From Enoplolaimus lenunculus (lineage: Eukaryota; Nematoda; Enoplea; Enoplida; Thoracostomopsidae), in NCBI GenBank assembly GCA_030248215.1, contig JASANG010003630.1, forward strand, positions 35,816 to 99,815: a stretch of DNA of 64,000 bases. Reading direction: 5' to 3'. A program made the translations under genes and the position numbers. The notes beneath the pieces are model-generated. The model was not told the DNA's origin. It was given only the letters and a program-made list of their open reading frames with translations, and made no database searches. Below are positions 58,691 through 64,000 of the stretch, piece after piece (position 1 is the stretch's first letter; every line of letters begins with the position of its first letter).

Positions 58691-61393
58691 AATGCCAATC
58701 CGACATGTGTCCAGGCCATAGCTTTCTTGTTAACTATGCGTTTAATATATTTCGGGTATTTTCGCTTACTGAATGACTTCATTTTGTTCGTAGAAACATA
58801 TAATTTACAAGCATACATCAATATCTCATAATGGAACATCCAGGTTATACTGCACGCGCTAATGTAAAAAATGTCTGGGTCTGAGTAAGCCCCGACATCG
58901 TTTTAACACACTCTATTACCAGACCACTATAAACTCCGGTAGTCCCTAACGAGGACGTAAAGACATTTTGCAATGCGTTCATATAGCTCGCAAATATACA
59001 TAACAACACAAACACATATACACTTATTATTTTACTTAATTTTTTACCTTTTGTCGCGACTCCCTGCAAACAGTGTCGGGACAATTAATAGCGTCAACGT
59101 ACGCACAAAATTGTACCTACATGCTAGTTGCAGCTTTGATTTGTACACAGATCCCTACCGGGTGGTTGGACAAATTGTTACATTAGCGCGCATTATAACG
59201 TGGATGATCCATAAAAATATCGTATTTATCATTTATGTAATCACAGTTAATACTTAAAAGAAAACTGTTCATTTCAGCATAGTTTGTTGTACGAAAGTCA
59301 AATTTGAATTCATCCGATGTAGACTGTATCCTTTGAGCATTAGTTAAAGTAAAGTTAACCGAGAAATGATCAGAGCTTGCAAAAAATTCAGCTTTTTCGA
59401 CAGAAGTTTGTACGTCAGTGTTGTTGCGCAGAATTAAATCTAATATATTTTGACCTCGTGTAGGAAATGGTATTTATTATACGAGGCTGTTTTCGCTAAT
59501 ATTTTCAAAGAAGGGTCGGTATTCGTGGGTCTCCGGAAAATTGTTCGCTTGCCGGCAGAAATTGGGTAGGTTAAAATCTACAACTGAAACAATTGGGCAG
59601 CTTGTGTTGCAAGTTCTGCAATACGATTGAAGAACTTGAGAGTGTCCTCGACAGTGGATGAGGGTGAGCGATACAGACATGCTACCCTAATTGTTTTATT
59701 TAAGAGAAGATCTACTGTAACCACTTTTACTTCATTAAGGAGATTGGAAACAGGGGAACCTTCGCCAAATTTTATGTCGTTATGTATGATTAGGGCAACA
59801 CCACCTCCACGTGAATTTCTGTCTTAGCGTGCTACAGCATACTGCTTACTGTATAACATCGCGTTACTAATTCCTGGGTGAAGCCAGGTTTCAGAAATAG
59901 CAAGGATAGAGAATGTTCCTAGTTCAAGTAACGCTTCTAGGTCGAAGAGTTCGTTACGCCAGCTTCTAGCATTGAAGTATTGACATACTAAATTTTTGTG
60001 GGGGTTTCGAACTTCTTATTTGATTATCCTCTTTTTTTAGTTTAACTGAATGGAGATATTACTGTTTTTGTGTACGAAAGAATAAGTGAGATGTGATTTT
60101 TTTGCCTCTCACAAATTTGCCATTAATGCATTGACAGTTTTCAAATCTTACCAATTTCTCATTTATAACAGTGTAGTAGATATTACCATCGAGTTCAGCT
60201 TGATATAATTCTTTTGCCTTGTTTCGTAGCGCCAAATGTTGTTGTCGCTCTTCGAATGACATCGATGGGCGAATTAATATTCCATTCATACCCGGTTGTT
60301 TCTTCAGGATGCGTGTTCTCAGTTGAATTGAAGCTACGGCGGATGAGCTGCGGCGTTTAATTTTCAGCAATCGTGGTCTTGTATGAATTGAGCTGAAATC
60401 AGCATTGGAATGATGTCCAATTGTAGGTAATTTTCCCATCCGGAATGTTTCTTTCACAGCTACGGAAGGGTCATTTAAGCGCAGTATATTTTGTGCGTCT
60501 GTGTCGTCTGTTCCGCGTTTAGGCATTCCGTAGATGACGAGGTAGTGTCGATGACTGGAGTCGTAGGGGATGGTGCTGGTGTTGTTGGCTGATTGCTTAA
60601 ACCTCTGCCAGTATTATGTGCCGTGTCTTGAGCGTAGGTAATATGTTGTTGCATGTCGGATGCGGCTGAAGCATTCGCAGTGGCTGACTCTTGCGTGGCT
60701 CATCGTAGTGCGTTGAGTAATTGTGAAATTGATGAAATTTGGTTTTCAAGGTTTGAGAGGCAGTCATCACTTGATGCGGGGTTCACGTTTTAAAAGGTGC
60801 AGCTGGATCACGTTTTGTCACGGTCTATATATTGGGTAACATTTAGTCTGCGATGTTTTCTCCTAACATCACTTTACGGTAACGTTTTGTCTTTCAATAT
60901 CATATGATCATTTTGAAAATGTCTACTGAGTCAGCTGCATAACCAGGTTTGCGTACGGCGGAATATCATATGATACTAACAGACATGTGCCGTTAGTATA
61001 ATATGATATTACGAGACAATGTAAATAAATACTTATATTATAGGGACCAAAATTTTATGTTGACGTCGAATCAACATGTGACAAAACGTGACCCGACTGC
61101 CCCAGTTGTAACGCGAACCCCGCATAATGCGATTACTTACAATGTCTATGCAAGATGGGCAAAGGAAGATTGCTCGACGAATTTTTAAGAGCAGTAGCTA
61201 TTTCATTCGTCATGTCGCGGCAGGTGAAGTGTACCCAACCACAACATACATCACATTCAATGCTGTGATGGTTATTGTAGTCAATAATTTGCTTGCAGTC
61301 ACAACCAGAAACAGGCGGTTCCGAATGTTTGGCGTTGTTGTTGTTCAATTTATTAAGCGATCGTTCTAGCGAAAAATTGCGAGATATATACAT
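58691..61393 (-). pseudogene. CR1/L2-like LINE, 5' part: PHD-finger ORF1 and endonuclease, decayed
   Basis: Read leftward. At 61330-61200 is a PHD finger (CDCKQI...ECDVCCGWVHFTC). At 60560-60059 is the rest of ORF1 (RHYLVIYGMPKRGTDDTDAQ ... GILIRPSMSFEERQQHLALR), ending at a stop near 60059. At 59900-59280 is an AP endonuclease (SRGGGVALIIHNDIKFGEGS, VACLYRSPSSTVED, VVDFNLPNF, ASSDHFSVNFTLT). At 58790-58700 is KYPKYIKRIVNKKAMAWTHV, the link toward the RT. Stops (one in ...VAR*DRNSRG) and frame changes show it is dead. A Harbinger-like element (60775-61124) splits ORF1, and the RT core is lost at the LTR-like insertion. Confidence 0.7.
60775..61124. mobile_element. Harbinger-like miniature element with TCATATGA palindromes, inside LINE ORF1
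   Basis: Ends TGCGGGGTTCACGTTTTAAAAG...TCACGTTTTGTCAC and GTGACAAAACGTGA...GTAACGCGAACCCCGCA are inverted. The flanks TGA and TAA fit a worn 3-bp duplication. The interior has aatatcatatgatc, aatatcatatgatac and ataatatgatatta palindromes. It shares gttgacgtcgaatcaac with 20857-21524 near the right end. It separates the PHD finger from the rest of the LINE ORF1. Confidence 0.75.
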
Positions 61394-61525
61394 GATTATT
61401 TATAACTAACTTTGAAAATGAAAATAACAGAATTTCCGTGATTCGTATAGCTAAACGGAAACGGAAACGGACACCGATATTTACCGGAAACGGCAACGTA
61501 TATCCGGTTTACCCCCTGCTATACA
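61365..61525. mobile_element. hAT-like miniature element, GGAAACGGA family, right half
   Basis: Contains gaaaaattgcgagatatata, taactaactttgaaaatg, ctaaacggaaacggaaacgg and the end tatccggtttaccccctg, matching the right half of 29093-29496. The left half is absent. Confidence 0.6.
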
Positions 61526-61740
61526 TGTATGATTAGACTAGTTTGCCTTTGAAAATTTGGGATTGAAAAAATTTTGAAACTGAAAACACACTGTTTGCAC
61601 AAATTATAGAGGAGGGGCAATTTTCTCTTTGCCACCCAGCTCCACCACCCTTCCTGGGCATAGGCTACTACAAACACATATATTTCAAACGTTAAAGAAA
61701 CCAAATCATGTGTTAAATTTCTAAAATACTACTGCTCGGC

Positions 61741-61862
61741 AGGGTGCAACCGGAATTGCGGTTCCGGCAGAGAAAACCTGTATTTTAAACTATCCGGTTT
61801 CGGTAAAAAATCCGGTATTTTTTCACCGGAATTTTCCGGTGTTTTCGGTATTGAAAATTTTT
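61741..61862. mobile_element. hAT-like CCGGAACC-family fragment
   Basis: Starts cagggtgcaaccggaattgcgg and continues with cggtatttttt and accggaattttccgg motifs, then fades into AT-rich sequence without the right terminus. Confidence 0.55.
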
Positions 61863-62712
61863 TCATTCGAAAATTTAAGAAAAATTGACATATCATTGTA
61901 ACTTATCTTTCTAAAATTGTTTGAGCGTGTATTGCCAAAATTTTCAATTTGTGTCAAACTATATAATTGATCATACGTTTCCAGCTACTGCATTTGTTTC
62001 AGGATTTTGGCACCCTAAATGGCGTGTTTACGCTTATACTCTATGTACCTTGTGCCTAATTCGGATAATACTTAAAGCCTAAACTTAAAGCTTAAACAAA
62101 TGCTCACACTCCAAGCCGTAAGTTTGCAACTAAGCCACAAAAACCACGGTAAACCATTACATGAAGAATAAAATTTTCTCAATTTTCCACTTGCCTCGTT
62201 TTCCTAAACATACTCTAATTTTGAGCCAGGCCAAGATATAACTTATTATGTGAATACCACCATTGGGACCATTTCTACCAATACCAAACCTAAATCTATG
62301 TAGGCTTCACACAGAAGCGGCTGGCGCTGCACTTCTGCTTTGTAAACGTGTACTTTGAACGTCGATCCGTTTATCCAGTAAAAATTTGCATACGTCAGAG
62401 TTTACCACTACTAACATTGAACACTGGATGGATAGATGTTGTCTTTATGGCAACATATTTTAATTCGAAAAAATTGACATGTTGATTGTTTTAAATTTAA
62501 TTACTTGGCTATAATAACTAGTGGTTATACTAGATGTTGAGTTGTGTTCTTGCTATACTGTTTCAAGAACATCTATGTACGTTGGTATAATTGCGAACCT
62601 CAGAATCTATTTCTTCGCTGGAACATTGCTTTATCTGCGTCAGCCGCTCTGATTTTTAGAATTCTGGATGATTTAGGAAGTAAATTAATACTCAACTAGA
62701 ACATCAGTAAAG

Positions 62713-63057
62713 GGTGCAACCGGTATTAATTATTAAATTTTGGTCGGTAAAAATTAAGATATTTTACTAAAATGACGATAAAAATTAAATATATGTAATG
62801 AGTATAGTATGTAAACCTTGGCAGTCGCGGAACATAAAGCATCGAAGGTAGATGTCGCATCTGTGGATTATGAAAATCTAAAGTAGAGCAAATAAAGTGA
62901 ATACCTATCTCCAACTAGGGATGTTTCGCCAATAATATTGCAAAGACGAAAATTTAAATGAATATTTTGTGGCTTGTATTTTGTATTTTCCGGTTCCGTT
63001 TTCATGAATTTTTTCAAATTCCGGTTCCGGTAAAACTATAATTTCGGTTGCACCCTA
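62713..63057. mobile_element. hAT-like miniature element, CCGGAACC family, inverted
   Basis: Ends agggtgcaaccgg and cggttgcaccct are inverted. The interior shares taaaatgacgataaaaatta, tggattatgaaaatctaaag and ccaactaggg with 5030-5440 in reverse. The flanks show no clear duplication. Confidence 0.65.
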
Positions 63058-63410
63058 ATTACAACGCTGTGTACAACGTTCATTTTTTATTTTTTCAATA
63101 GGATGTACGTATATATTATGGGAGTCCGTCTTATCTTTATTAACATAGATATCTTGCTTCTTTCTACCCAAAGTTTTATGTGTCAGTTAGGTTTGTTTTA
63201 GATGTTTAGATGCAGCTATTTGATTTTCTACAAGATTAAAAACTTATTTTTAAACTATCCAAATTATTCTCTTGTATTAAAACAAAACTCGTTGCGGCAC
63301 ATCTTATTGCTAAACAGAATCTTGTCCTGCCCCAGTCTTATAATTCATTTAGTCAAGTTTCTTGTATTCTAAGTTGGCAAAAAATTGTCCTCCCTCCCAC
63401 GCCTCAAAAC

Positions 63411-63621
63411 TAGGGTGCAACCGGATATGCGGTTGTGGTTTAATATTCAGTTAAAATTTATATCTGTATCTGGTTTCGGTATCCGGTATAAACCTACCGG
63501 ATATTTACAGTTATAGTGCCGAATATCATAAAATTGCTTTTTACAAGGGAGCGTCTTTAGCATTTTGCTGCGATTACATTTATGGGAGGTATCTGGTATA
63601 TCAATATCCGGTCGCACCCTG
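63411..63621. mobile_element. hAT-like miniature element with perfect 8-bp duplication
   Basis: Ends TAGGGTGCAACCGG and CCGGTCGCACCCTG are flanked by CTCAAAAC on both sides (63403-63410 and 63622-63629). The perfect duplication of exactly eight bases is the clearest evidence in the window that the CCGGAACC family moves as a hAT element. Only 211 bp; no coding. Confidence 0.9.
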
Positions 63622-63629
63622 CTCAAAAC

Positions 63630-64000
63630 TGGCCTTGGGTGTGATTTATAGTGAGCAAAACTGGGAGTAATGCTTCAACGGATGTCCGAAACTGCAGTCG
63701 TAATCTCGGCGTATTATGGGCAGCATGGTGCCGTTGCGCTAAAGTTACCGGAGCGGAGCTACTTGTGACATGCGGATGCATGGAGGCAAATAATAACCTC
63801 ATTCTGATGCTGTACATCGGTAAAATCACTGCTGCATATGTAGTGCCTTCATATGCAGCAGCAGTAAAACATGGAAGAACCAAGATACAAGTGTATTGTA
63901 AGGAATTATATTGTCCTTACAGGATAGGTTCACTACACCAGCATATAGTCAAGTGGTAATGCACTTTCCTCAGAACCCGTTTATTAGGAAACGCCAACAA
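63630..64000. other. Right edge, no gene recognised
   Basis: Open frames on both strands around 63620-63960 overlap each other and match no family I recognise. A short inverted pair, gctgcatatgtagtgcc and ttcatatgcagcag, lies at 63830-63860. Nothing further can be supported. Confidence 0.35.

Noticed and set aside
60059-60526. Stand-alone host gene of 155 codons
   Set aside because: The frame continues LINE ORF1 (RRM-like YLVIYGMPK and the GILIRPSMSFEERQQ tail) and is followed by the LINE endonuclease.

Overview
This is eukaryotic, AT-rich DNA from an animal. It carries three conserved multi-exon genes whose introns are full of small DNA transposons. I rebuilt the genes exon by exon from splice sites, intron phase and similarity to known animal families. 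They are splicing factor 1 (SF1, minus strand, 5' part only), mitochondrial acyl-CoA synthetase family member 2 (ACSF2, minus strand, complete, 15 coding exons, 587 residues) and cytoplasmic dynein light intermediate chain (DYNC1LI, plus strand, complete, 13 coding exons, about 618 residues). SF1 has an N-terminal RS domain, which is known from insect and nematode SF1 and absent from vertebrate SF1, so an invertebrate is likely. The dense population of miniature elements, including tRNA-like ones, would suit a tunicate or another compact invertebrate genome. The species cannot be fixed from the sequence.

Layout. 1-6840: SF1 exons 6 to 1, with the KH and zinc-knuckle exons lying off the left edge. 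6841-14668: intergenic, with hAT-like elements, a decayed glutamine-rich coding relic (about 8900-11160) and the first TTAA/tRNA-like element. 14669-32665: ACSF2, whose introns hold hAT-, mariner- and Harbinger-like elements and a LINE fragment. 32666-40261: intergenic between divergent genes, with mariner-like and fold-back elements. 40262-50796: DYNC1LI. 50797-52930: sparse intergenic. 52930-61393: a decayed CR1/L2-like LINE (PHD-finger ORF1, endonuclease, RT tail) split by a 5.4-kb LTR-like fossil that contains a 1.5-kb nine-base minisatellite. 61394-64000: hAT-like miniature elements and no gene.

The three genes do unrelated housekeeping work (branch-point recognition in splicing, fatty-acid activation in mitochondria, dynein cargo linkage) and show no operon-like spacing. 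The most unusual material is in the repeats. One four-copy family combines piggyBac-type ends (TTAA target sites, CCCTTTCTCACAT termini) with an internal tRNA-Gly-like Pol III promoter. A Harbinger-like group shares its ends but carries either TCATATGA- or CCATATGG-centred palindrome arrays. One of its members has a matching empty site 4.7 kb away that proves a 3-bp TAA duplication. All assignments come from reading the sequence by eye, and no database search was possible.
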